Shown in pieces: positions 37,953-48,509 of a DNA stretch of 64,000 nucleotides. Numbering within the stretch: position 1 is the first letter of the stretch; every line of letters begins with the position of its first letter. The stretch spans positions 13,663,931 to 13,727,930 of the forward strand of contig ML677365.1 of the NCBI GenBank assembly GCA_007922305.1, written 5' to 3'. A program made the position numbers and the translations under genes. This stretch comes from Dermatemys mawii. Taxonomy: Eukaryota > Chordata > Testudines > Dermatemydidae. The notes beneath the pieces were generated by a model, which saw nothing but the letters and a program-made list of their open reading frames with translations, was not told the DNA's origin and did no database searches.

Positions 37953-38349
37953 ACAGTAGAACCTCTAAGTTACAAACACCAGAGTTACAAACTGACCGGT
38001 CAACCACACACCTCATTTGGAACCAGAACTATGCAATCAGGCAGCAGCAGAGCCCAAAACAAAAGCAAATACAGTACAGCATTGTGTTAAAAGTAAACTA
38101 CCAAAAAAACAAAGAGAAAGCTTAAGAAAAAATATTTGACAAGGTAAGAGAACGGATTCTGCATTTGTTTCATTTAAACTCATATGGTTAAAAGCATCAT
38201 TTTTCTTCTGCAAAGTAAAGTTTCAAAGGAGTATTAAGCTAATGTTGAGTTCCAGTTCTTCTTCTGAAAGAACAACCATAACATTTTGTTCAGAGTTACG
38301 AACATTTCAGAGTTACGAACAAAACCTCCGTTCCCAAGGTGTTCTACTT
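37953..38349. mobile_element. Mariner/Tigger-like MITE
   Basis: 'cagtagaacctctaagttac' with 'aaacaccagagttacaaact' at the left is mirrored by 'tcagagttacgaac' (twice) and 'aaggtgttctac' at the right. The AGTAGAACCTC-type terminus is typical of a turtle Tigger/mariner MITE I recall. Confidence 0.7.
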
Positions 38350-38370
38350 TAACAGCTTGAGACCAATTAA

Positions 38371-38664
38371 AGGGTATGTCTATACTACTTGCTGGATCGG
38401 TGGGTAGTGATTGATCCAGTGGGGTTATTTTATTGTGTCTAGTCTAGACACGATAAATCAACCCCCAAATACTCTCCCGTCGACTCCTGTACTTCACCGC
38501 CACGAGAGGCGCAGGCGGAGTTGGCAGAGGAGCGGAAGCAGTCGACTCACCACAGCGAAGACACTGCAGCAAGTAGATCTAAGTATGTTGACTTTGGCTA
38601 CATTATTCACGTAACTGAAGTTGCATAACTTAGATTGATCTCCCCTCCAAGTGCAGACCCAGGC
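38371..38664. mobile_element. Inverted-repeat MITE
   Basis: The left end 'gtatgtctatactacttgc' and complement of the right end 'gcctgggtctgcacttgga' are imperfect TIRs. Internal 'ctctcccgtcgactcctgt' and 'cacgagaggcgcaggcggag' blocks link it to the element at 13835-14135. Confidence 0.65.
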
Positions 38665-39894
38665 TAAGATTTGGGCCTTATATGGAAAGGATTACAACTT
38701 GCCAGGAGAGAGATTCAACAGATCAGAAATAAAGGCTGAGTTAATCATACTGCTAAACTTTCTAACTTAACTATGACAAAGGGAACAAATAAAACAAAAT
38801 ACCCTTAGATACAGTCACTCAGGAAGGAACATGAGAAAGTCTTTCTGCTAAGCTGTAAAGAGTGCAAGGAAGGCTTCAGACATCCAAACCATGAAATACT
38901 AAACTACACACCATCAGTCTGCCCCAGCACTAGAGCTGGCAAAAAGACAGAGGGTAGGCAGCTTGTCTCCCAAGTTTAAGGGCTGCTGCGGCTGTATCAG
39001 ATCCCAATCTAGTTCCACAGTCCTTATGAGCTTTGGGGCAGAGGGCAATAACTAGGACACTGGGAAGGGCAGGGGGTGGGGGGCAGCTCTGCCTCCACCT
39101 GCCCCAGACCTTTATAGCAGGGGCTGTGTGCCTGGTCAAAGGTGACACTGCACTAATGGTATTCATCACCCCTGCCTTAGACTTGGCCTACAGCCCTCCT
39201 GCACTGGCTATGGAATCGTAGGGCAACAATGAATCTACCCCTATGAACCCGTTAAATGAAAACTGAGGCCAGCATTATTCAGTATCACTAGTGCACTTAA
39301 TATCACTGGTCTGAAAATCTAGGAATTATATATTGCATTATATATTCTGCAGCAAGAAAATATTAATACTAAAAAGTTTTAATTTGTTAATGTAGACAGA
39401 GGAAAATCCTGGAATCTGTGCACAGTGCAAATAAAGAGAAGGTGCAAGGGGGGCTCCATGGCAGCTGGGGGAACAGAAATCCCGCACGCTTAGGCCACAC
39501 AGCAACCACTGCTGTTGACCCTTCTGGTTGGTACAAGTATGTGTACTGTTTCTTTAAATCTGCAGAAGGAAGCCAGACAGGACAGGATCTAGGCAGAAGG
39601 GTACAATGAAGCAAAGAGAGAGAGAATATCTTCAGGAAGGTTTTTTCTTCTTGTAAAAAAGTTTCATGTTCAGTGTTAGAATCAAATGACTGATTATTTA
39701 CTGTTGTCACATGACTGCTGATATACACCTTCCCTTAAGAGAGAATAGTCACTGCAGCCACATTGAATAGTTGCAAAGCCGCTGGATCCGCTTTTCCCAC
39801 CAAACTCAATTGAACTGAGGTGCAAGGCATGCCCATGGAGCTGTGCTGCAGAGATTCTGTAGACCCACTGCATGGGCCTTGCAAATCCTGCACA

Positions 39895-41310
39895 AAAGAA
39901 CAAAAGAATGGCACTACTGGGTCAGACCAAAGGTCCATCTAGCTCAGTATCCTGTCTTCTGACAATGGCCAATGCCAGATGCCCCAGAGGGAATGAAAAG
40001 AACAAGTAATCATCCTCTGTCACCCATTCCCAGCTTCTGGCAAACAGTGACTCCAAGATCTCTTTCTTGAACAGTAACCGCTAATTTGGACGCCATCATT
40101 TTATACATATAGTTGGAATTGTGTTTTCCAATGTGCATTACTTTGCATTTATCAACATTCAATTTCATCTGCCATTGTGCTACCCAGTCAACCAGTTTTG
40201 AGAGATCCTTTCGTAGCTCTTCACAATCTGCTTGAGACTTAACTATCTTGAGTAGTTTTGTATCATCTGCAAATTTTGCCACCTTATTGTTTACTCCTTT
40301 TTCCACATCATTTAGGAATGTGTTGAATAGGACTGGGCCCAGTGCAGACACCTGTTTAGGGCACCACTATTTATCTCTCTCCATTCTGAAAGCTAACCAT
40401 TTATTCTTACCCTTTGTTTCCTATCTTTTAACCAGTTACCATGAGAGGACCTTTCCTCATATCACATGACTGCTTACTTTGCTTAATAGCATTTGGTGAG
40501 GGACAAGGGCTTTCTGAAAATTTAAATACACTATATCCACTGGATCTCCCTTGTCCATGTGTTTGTTGACCCCCTCAACAAATTCTAATAGATTGGTGAA
40601 GCATGATTTCACTTTACAAAAACCATGTTGACTATTTCCCAACAAATTATGTTCATCTCGGTGTCACACAATTTTGTTCTTGAGTTTGCCCGATACTGAA
40701 GTCAGGCTTATTAGCCTGCAATTGCTGGAGTCACGTCTGGAGCCCTTTTCAAAAATTGGCATAACATTAGCTATCCTCCAGTAATTTGGTACAGAAGCTG
40801 ATTTAAATGATAGGTTACAAACTACAGTTAGTAGTCCTGCAATTTTACATTTGAGTTCCTTCAGAACTCTTGGGTGAATACCATCTGGTCCTGGTGACTT
40901 ATTACTGTTTAGTTTATCAATTTGTTCCAAAATCTACTCTAACGATATCTCAATCTGGGAAAGTTCCTCAGATTTGTCATCTAAAAAGAATGGCTCCGGT
41001 TTGAGAATCTCACATCTCTCAACTGTGAAGACCAATGCAAAGACTGCATTTTGTTTCTCTGCAATGGCCTTATCATCCCTGAGTGCTCCTTTAGCATCTC
41101 GATCATCCAGGAGCCCCACTGGCTGTTTAGCAGGCTTCCTGCTTCTGATGAACTTAAAACAAATCTTACTATTATTTTCTGAGTCTTTGGTTAGCTGTTC
41201 TTCAAATTATTTTTTGGCCTTCCTAATTATATTTTTGTATTTCATTTGCAAAAGTTTATGCTCCTTTCTATTTTCCTCACTAAGATTTAACTTCTATCAA
41301 CCTTCCTCAC
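39895..41310 (-). mobile_element. CR1-clade LINE with reverse-transcriptase remnants (copy D)
   Basis: The longest CR1 here. The 3' untranslated end (complement of 'gtcagaccaaaggtccatct') is at the left. Reading leftwards from 41119 the minus strand gives broken reverse transcriptase: NSNKSPGPDGIHPRVLKELK (40664-40930), then FEKGSRRDSSNCRLISLTSV, then NSQHGFCKVKSCFTNLLEF (40457-40645), then GPVLFNTFLNDVEKGVNN with catalytic FADDTKL (40010-40351). Frameshifts and stops separate the blocks. An internal deletion removed much of the 3' untranslated region after 'cttctggcaaacagtgac'. Same orientation as GRHL2. Confidence 0.9.
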
Positions 41311-43360
41311 TCCTGCTATACAGAAGAAGGAATCATGCCTCTTTTCATAAGTATCTTATCCCAACACATTAATATTACATAACCAAAAAATGTCCAATTA
41401 AATTGACAGGAATTAATTGACATCATAATTATGAACATCTCCATCTTGTTTTGCCCCTGGGAGACATATAGAGAAATATAGCTAGATATAAATATAAGAT
41501 ATAGATGTATAAAGTAAAAGGAGATGCCACATGGAGCTAACACTGCAGGTTAGGTTTTAATTAGATACAATTATATTCTGAATATACTAAAACTAAATTA
41601 CCAGACTTCCTTCAAAAAAAAATCTTTATTCAGCCATCCTTGATAAACAACTTTACTTTTCCTTCTTGATTCACACCTATGTCTACAAAGACCAGTGACG
41701 TTTTTCCACCTTTTATTTCCTCTTCAACCCCTCCTTTCCCTTCACCCAGGATCTTTCACAGACACACTTGCAAAGGGCAGATGTTGATTTTTTTTTTAGA
41801 AGACAACATAGATCTTTAATGTGACTTTATTCTTTCAGTAAAAAGAATAGTGAACTCTTATGCGACTGATGTCTGAGAAGTATATGGTCCCTGCAACTTC
41901 TCTATCCCTCTGGTGTTCCCCACCGTGTGGTTAACAGGCAACAGTAATGACAAATGCATACTTCTGCACTTACTCCACCATCTTCCTTTCTTTAGCCTCA
42001 GAGCTTCTGGAGCAGGCGGATTTGTCCCTCACCTCACCTGACTTCCCCACTCCAATTTTCTCCTTGATCTATTGAAACCTGGCTCTGCCCCTTCCTCCAA
42101 TGAAATCACTATCACTAAGATCATTCTCTTTGTCAAACATAACAGCCTCTTCTCCCGTCTCATCTTCCTTAACATACCCATTGTTTTTAACAGAGTCATT
42201 CACCCCCTCCTGTTCCTGAGCTTTCGGAACACTGTAGTCATCTGGTCTCCCCTAACTCTATCGCTTCTCTTTCAGCTGCTCCTCTCTCAAGACCAGCATC
42301 GCTCAGGGCTCGGTCCTTGTTCCTCTCTCTACAGCTTACACTACTGACCTCATCTGCTCTCTGGGCTCTGCTCTGGTGACTCCCAAATCTCCACTACAAT
42401 CTCCCCCTTCTCTAATGGCTCCTCAGCATCTACCGCCCCACGATCCTCCTGCCAGATGATGATGGAAGTGGCCAAGCCTGCATTTGTCTCCTCTCTCCTC
42501 TAAACCGCCCCTTCTTCTCCCGCTCCGCCTAAGCCACCAGCCCTGCTAGTCTCCGCGTCAACTCCTCTTGCACCCCGCACGGTCAGGCGGCCTGTCGCCG
42601 AGTCCTGGGGAGTTTTCCAGTCCGACCTCTCTCGGATCTGTCCCTCCCTCTGTCCACACGGACAAGCCTCGCCCGCGGCGCCCTCACATTGGAAGTTCCA
42701 CACCCCCCCTCGCCCCCTCGGGGCCCGATACCTGACCCCCATCACACCCCTCCCACTGACATGGCATCGCTCCAGCCACACACCCGCCTCCTGGCTCAGT
42801 CTCTCCCTTCGTCCGCACACCTTGGCTGCCACCCCCCTGCCTTATCGCTAGTCCTACCCCAGCCTTCCCTCACCCTCACCCCTGTCCAGCCCCCCCTTCC
42901 CCTCGTGCCCCCTTCCAGCTGCTCCCCGCCTTTGGGCCCCCCCAGACGTCTCTCCTCCAGGTTCCTCCCCGCGGAGCCGAACCCGCCCCCCGAGCCTGAC
43001 CCAGCCACTTCGGCGAGACGTGACTTTCCCAGCGCGACGCCCATTGCGCCTGCCCATGACCGGAAGGAGAAGGGCCACTGTGGCCAGAGCAGGATCGGCT
43101 CCTACTCCTGCGCCCCAGCCCCAGCCTCCTGCAGTCGCCTACCCCCGTTCCCCGCGGCGGCGGGCTCTGCTCCGAAGTCGCCAGACAAAGCGCCCCGGGG
43201 CCCGCGGGCTTTCTCGCCGCCGAAAGGAGGAACAGTGTCACCCCGAGGGGAAAACCAGCTCCCCGACAGATCCGCCGCCCTGCGCCGGGCACTGGCACCC
43301 GGGCAGGCAGGGTTCGGGCGGGCGGAGGCTGTTGTTGCCCACACCGGGACTCTACGCCCG

Positions 43361-43400
43361 TGTTACACAAACACACACACACACACACTGCAGCACACAC
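43361..43400 (+). repeat. CA-dinucleotide microsatellite
   Basis: An (AC)n tract inside the CpG-rich block, in the 5' part of GRHL2 intron 1. Confidence 0.9.
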
Positions 43401-44390
43401 GCTGCCGTCTCGTGGCCTTCCAAACTCACGCCTCAAAAGTTCCATGAAACTTTTTCGAAGTTCGTCCTTTGGGATTTGTTTTCGCGTTTCACAAGAGCCA
43501 GGGCGTGTTAACGCGCCTGTCGCCGCGCGTGTGTGTGGAGGGTCCCCTAGGTGTCCTTGCGTTAAATACATGTGGGCAGCTTTAATTCCGCCCTGTTTAA
43601 ACCGAATACTCCGCGTGGCGCTTCTTGGGGCAATTGGCGGCACAAACTCGTCTGTGACCCCTGGGATCGCGCGCAGGCGGGGGCGAGGGGCCTAGGCGCT
43701 GCAAAGGCGTCCTGGGGCGAAACCGTTTCAGGGTCCAGAGCCCGAAAACCAGATCTGTGCAGGGGGCAATTAAACGTGCCAAGCAGCCCCGAGAACAACG
43801 GTCAGACCAGACTGCGCCGACAAGACCGTGCCTGGCCCCCCTGACTCCCATCGGGAGGAAACAAAATCCCCCCAAAGCCATTTTTCCAACACCCCCCTTC
43901 CTCACAAGGCCCCCAGCCCGCAGCGGGAGGGGGTCTCTCCCCGGGCGAGATTGCAGAGCTGCCCCCGCCTGCCCGCGGCCACACGCAGCACGGCGAGGAG
44001 AAGGGGGAAGAAGATGGCCGTTTGTGATCCAATATAAAAGCTCTTTGTTGCATTCACACAAAAGCCAAGAGCCACTTCTCGGCCCGGGCCCGAGGCCAGT
44101 GGAAGGAGCGGCTCTGCTCCGAGGCGCAAGGAAAGAGTCCCCCGCACGGCAGAAAGCTCAGCGAAAGGGAACACGAATTAAAAAAAAAAAAAAGCGAGAG
44201 GAGAAGCGTTACGCTGCGGCTCTGTGCTCAGCAGCCCCGGGATTTATTCAACCTCCTCAGTCTAGTGCCTTTGATCGAGGCAGACGCGTAATCCCAGCCG
44301 GTCCAGAGCCACCACCAACGAGACACAACAAACCAGTTGGTCTGATTAGCCCAAAGCGGCAGGAGCAGCAGGATGTCTGTGATCACTTAC

Positions 44391-44410
44391 TTGTCCGTCT
44401 CTTGTGACAT
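44391..44410 (-). CDS. GRHL2: GRHL2 coding exon 1 (start codon)
   Basis: This is the first coding exon of grainyhead-like 2, an epithelial transcription factor of the CP2/grainyhead family. It binds DNA as a dimer and maintains epithelial adhesion genes (family knowledge). The ATG is at 44410-44408 (minus) and reads MSQETD followed by two bases (AA) of a split Asn codon. The donor GTAAGT lies at 44390-44385. The start is chosen because MSQE.D is the recalled N-terminus of vertebrate GRHL2 and because A at -3 gives a good Kozak context. The reading frame stays open upstream for about 100 more codons, to an ATG at 44713. The canonical ATG is preferred by homology. The exon lies inside a CpG-rich block and joins exon 2 across a 21.8-kb intron. 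Confidence 0.93.
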
Positions 44411-44800
44411 GTTTGATCCAATGAACTCTCTCCCCTTTTCCTGCTGCCTCAGTCTCTCTGGTGAAACTGGACTTTCAAGTCTGTGCAGGTGAAGGTGTGT
44501 GTGAGCGCCGGGGACGGGAGAACCAGAGCTACTGGTAATTCTGCTTTCCTCCCTCCCCCCCTCCGCCAGCCCCAGAGGTAGGACAGGTAGAGCCCCCTCC
44601 CCCCTCACATGTGGGCAGAGGCTGGGTGCTGGGGCAGTGGGAGGCACAGAGCGGAAAGCAGCAGACCTAGGCGCCCACAGGTAACTTTCTCGAGAGGAGC
44701 TGGATTCTTTCACTCAAGGATACAAGGCAGAGGGACGAGCTGCGAGCTGATTGGGTGGAGGTGGCTCTCAGGTGAGCTGCCATTGGAAGAGGCGCGCTCA
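44391..44800 (-). promoter_or_regulatory. GRHL2: GRHL2 5' leader and candidate core promoter
   Basis: Sequence directly 5' of the GRHL2 start codon. On the minus strand there are two CCAAT pentamers, at 44754-44750 and 44786-44782, about 345 and 375 bp upstream of the ATG. Given the usual spacing of CCAAT boxes, transcription could start near 44650-44710 (inference). No TATA box is evident at that position. A TATA-like CTTTATATCC lies further up on the minus strand near 45080-45071. The exact start site and any 5' non-coding exon cannot be fixed from sequence alone. Confidence 0.55.
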
Positions 44801-44999
44801 GGTAAGGCCCCCGCTTAACTCCAGGCGACGGGGCTGGCTGGGGAGAGCTGAGAAAGGAGCTGCCCGGGGCTGGCTGCAGGCAGCTGAGCCGAGCTGGGGG
44901 GAGACCTGATGGGTCCAGGAGCCCGCAGGCCCCAGCGAGGCCCCATCAGAGCTCTCTGCCATCCGCGCAACTTTTCCCTTTGGGCTGGTTAACAATCGG

Positions 45000-47400
45000 C
45001 CCCACCCCCATCCGCACACAGCTGAAGTGCCAGCCGAGTAGGGGAAAAGGCCAACGTTATTGAAGTCAGGGATATAAAGACTCCTGGATGGCCAATGGGG
45101 TATGGCTGAGAACAATAAACAAGAACATTTATTGTCTGGTAAAGAGGGATGGTTGGCAGAAATATGTAACTAAGTCTACAGCTACCTTAGAGACAAGTGT
45201 ATCTATTACATAATTGCATTGTACCTGTTTTACCCATACAAGATTTACAATCCTGATCAGCACTATAAAAGGGCACTTGTGTGATTTCTGCTCAGTTAAA
45301 CAGCATTGTCCAACTTTCATTTTGGCATTAAGTACATGGTAGGGAAAATTAATGTCTATGCCTTAGGATTTTTCCCAAACAAAACCTGTCAACTAGTAAT
45401 CTGCACCTCCTGCCCACCAATTCTTGCAGTTCCTGAGCCCTGTCAATATCACACCAACATCTATCGGCTGTTTCTGTGTTTCATTTTGTTGATGTCATTT
45501 AAAGTTCTCCAGACGAGCATCAACATTTGTCCTGTAACTCCACAGAAACAGGAATTAGAAGCTCAAGTCTTCAAGCTTAAAATAGATACTTCATGAGGCT
45601 GGAATGAACTGAATTTTAAATTGCTGGATTTGTCAGTGAAGAAATCATTTCATAGTGAAGACAGATACATGATGCCAGAAGATGACACCCACCATCAGAA
45701 CTTAAAAGCTAGTCGTAGCAAATGGTGTGGCAAGATACAGTCTGCAAAAGTCCTAGGAAAAGTAAGAGCTAGAAAAGCTTAGAGACAAAAGCTTGCTGTG
45801 CTTTATAAATAATCTTTTATATCCTAAATAGAGTATGAAGGTAGGCCATTATACCATATGCTTTTTCACATGGGATATTTACTTAGTTGTCCTATTTCAC
45901 AGCAGGATTAATTAATTAATCAAGTAAAACGGTAGTTTACTAGATGAACAGCTAATCATAAGGCTCCTAAGAGCTTGGTATTTCATTTTCAGCTCTGCAC
46001 ACATGCCTTTTTAGTTCATAAAGGCATTCACTGGTAGGAACATTCACTAAAACAGTAAATTTTTTAGTAAATATTATGTTCAAATGCAGAAAACTTTGAA
46101 CTTGGTGGGCCTGATTCTCCTCTCATCCCAGTTTAAATAAGGCTTAGCTCTTTTTAATTAAATGGGATTTCAATCATGTAGAAATCAGCATATCAGAATA
46201 AGGCGCATAAATATTTGCACAAACCTGAGTCTATATTCAAAGTTACTAGCCAATTAAGCTCAAATCAATATAAGCCAGATTTAAAGTGATTTAAGAGTGT
46301 CTGCTAAAAGTTTGCTTTTGATTTTAAAATTATTTTAGCTTTACCAGTAGAGCTTTGAATATAGACAGAGCCTAATTATTAGGGGACAAAAACAATACCT
46401 TACAACCTACACATCCAGTCAAAACTAAGTAACAGCTTGAATTCCGAATAACAAATGCTCACAATAAACAGGCCAAACAATCTGTAGACCAAGAATTATT
46501 CATAAAAATGATTCTACAAGTGATTGTGTGTAACAAATCTGAGAAAGTCAAAATTTGAACAGAAAAAAGTCAATTCATTCAATAAATTATCCATTACAAA
46601 TTATTTGCTCATTTCTAATAAGGAATTATGGTGCCACCTTAAAACCACTTGAAGGCCTAAGGGTACAATTCATCAGTAGCTTTTTCTGGAAAAATAAATT
46701 GTGAAATGCTGGCTCTGTTGAAGTCAGTGTGAACACTCCCATTAAGTTCAATGGAGTAAGGATCTCAAATCCTTATGTTTTAGTTATCCTGAAAGAAACT
46801 ATTGGGTCGAAAAGGACTATTTGTACGAGTAAGGCAAATAGATGGTCCCCATATCAGGGCTAATTCTTTCTTTCCCTTTAAATTTAGCAGTACAACAACA
46901 TTTAGGATGTGATTTCTCATTTTCCTAATGAAGTCATAAAAGCAGAGTAAGGCCACTGATTACTTTTGAAAATCCTACCTGTACTGAGGTAGGAGTGTTG
47001 ACATGGAAGGTTGGGTGACTTTATAAGAAAAACATTCTCATCACATCCACAGTTCTGGATCAAACCCAATTTGTAATCTGAACTGAAGTTTGTTGTCCTA
47101 GTAGTACTTAGATCACAATACAAAACTGTTTTCGGCAGTCTGCTCTCAGGAGATTCCCTTAGAATGAGCTAACCTGGATATTGAATAAGCTTTCAACCTC
47201 AAAAAAAGTGGTCCAAGGTCAAAACTAGGGCCAAGAGTAGAAAATTGTAGGGTAGTGTCCCTTTCTGTTTTGTGGATACTGGAGATGTCTAGTGATATCC
47301 TTATTCTCCATCCTGGAGGTGTGGGAGAAGAAAAATAGATCCTGGAAATCATCTGACTGTATTTGGTGGGGATATCTTTGTTTGGATAGAGTTTTTCTGC
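45000..47400. other. Upstream intergenic segment, nothing recognised
   Basis: AT-rich non-coding DNA upstream of GRHL2. Frames are short, with no domain similarity. A 96-aa plus frame at 45306-45596 has no recognisable features. Confidence 0.6.
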
Positions 47401-47404
47401 TACT

Positions 47405-47466
47405 GACTGAAATACATCTTAAAGCATTGGAGTCAGACTGAAATACATCTTAAAGTATTGGAGTCA
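47405..47466 (+). repeat. 31-bp tandem duplication
   Basis: Two consecutive 31-bp units (47405-47435 and 47436-47466) beginning gactgaaatacatcttaaag differ at one base. A recent local duplication. Confidence 0.93.
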
Positions 47467-48509
47467 GTCAAGCTCTAGTTGAGCAAGTCAAACAAGTCCT
47501 GTCTGGTCCAACCTGCTGCTCATTCACTGTGATCTCCACAATCTCTGCAGCCTCTATTTGTTTATGTGTCATTGAGTCAGTTGCAAAATCAACTAACAGT
47601 ATCTTCTGATCAGAGCAATCTTCCTCTCTTGTAGTATAAACAGTGAGTGAGCTAAAATGCAATGGCCATGTAGCATATATTTTAAATTCTGTGGCCTGTG
47701 TTTGGATCTTACAAGAACAATTAGAACAACAGTTTTATTTACTGTTCCAGTCAACCACTGTTTTTCATACTTTGCTTTGGCTTGCTTGTTTGCATAGCAG
47801 CCACTAGTTTTACTATGACATTACTTCTATAAAGAACCAGCATAGAATTCAATTAAGAACTTACCTCATGTTTGCATTATTTTCTCTGTTACAGCTAATA
47901 TTAGCATTGTTTGGACTTGCCAGTACTGGGCAGAGAAAATAGGAAATGCAAATAATGTTTAACTAGGATTACTAATTGGGGTAAGTACATAAACTGGTTT
48001 TCTGAAAACTACTAAAAGAAGTCTGTGAGGTAAAGGGTGTTAAAGGTTTATATTTATATCAAAACAATGCTATAAAGAAATTCAGTGACACTGCAGTCGT
48101 TTGACAGCCCCTTTTCTTAGGCCTTAGCTACATTTGTGAGTTGGAGCGCATTAAATCAGCCCTGGGCACCCTAACTCCTGAGGTGTCCACACTGGCAAGG
48201 CACACAGAGCACCCGGACTCCGCAGCTGGAGCGCTCCTGGTAATCCACCTCCACAAGAAGCATAGAGCTTGCTGCACCCCAGCTGGAGTGCTACGGTGAC
48301 AGTGTGGACACCCTAGTCTATTCATCAGCTCTGATCAGCCTCCATGAGGTGTCCCACAATGCCTATTCTAGTCACTCTGGTCATCACTTTGAACTCTACT
48401 GCCCTGTCCTCAGGTGACCAACTATGAGACTCACCCTTTCAGTTCTCTGGAAATTTTGAAATTCCCCTTCCTGTTTGCTCAGCAAAGTGTGTAGTTCTCT
48501 CAGCTCATT

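Larger units (their letters stand above)
22546..44390 (-). other. GRHL2: GRHL2 intron 1 (21.8 kb)
   Basis: The intron is bounded by GTAAGT at the exon 1 side and TTTTTACAG at the exon 2 side. It carries four CR1 copies, nested hAT and MITE insertions, PLE fold-backs and the downstream half of the CpG island, each listed separately. In the remaining stretches (roughly 23380-25150, 28170-30990, 32050-33390, 33670-34640, 34850-35700, 38670-39890 and 41310-42480) I see only unique-looking AT-rich or decayed sequence without a supportable gene. Confidence 0.9.
42480..45000. promoter_or_regulatory. CpG-island-like block around GRHL2 exon 1
   Basis: GC-rich, CpG-dense sequence begins near 42.5 kb and fades near 45.0 kb, in otherwise AT-rich surroundings. 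It covers the 5' end of intron 1, exon 1 and the immediate upstream region, as expected of an epithelial developmental regulator's promoter. Several long open frames on both strands here (for example 42689-43447 and 43757-44407, plus) are proline/arginine-rich GC artefacts. An AACCAGTT octamer at 44331-44338 matches the grainyhead core AACYRGTT. Confidence 0.75.

Noticed and set aside
42689..43447. 252-aa plus-strand open frame in the GC-rich block
   Set aside because: Proline- and serine-rich with no domain. GC-rich DNA keeps several overlapping frames open on both strands at once, so this is a composition artefact of the CpG island.
43757..44407. 216-aa plus-strand open frame antisense to GRHL2 exon 1
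   Set aside because: Low-complexity basic/proline composition, no recognisable motif, and overlapping frames on the other strand. A divergent gene cannot be supported.
45306..45596. 96-aa plus frame upstream of GRHL2
   Set aside because: No recognisable domain and composition like surrounding intergenic DNA. Not supported as a gene.
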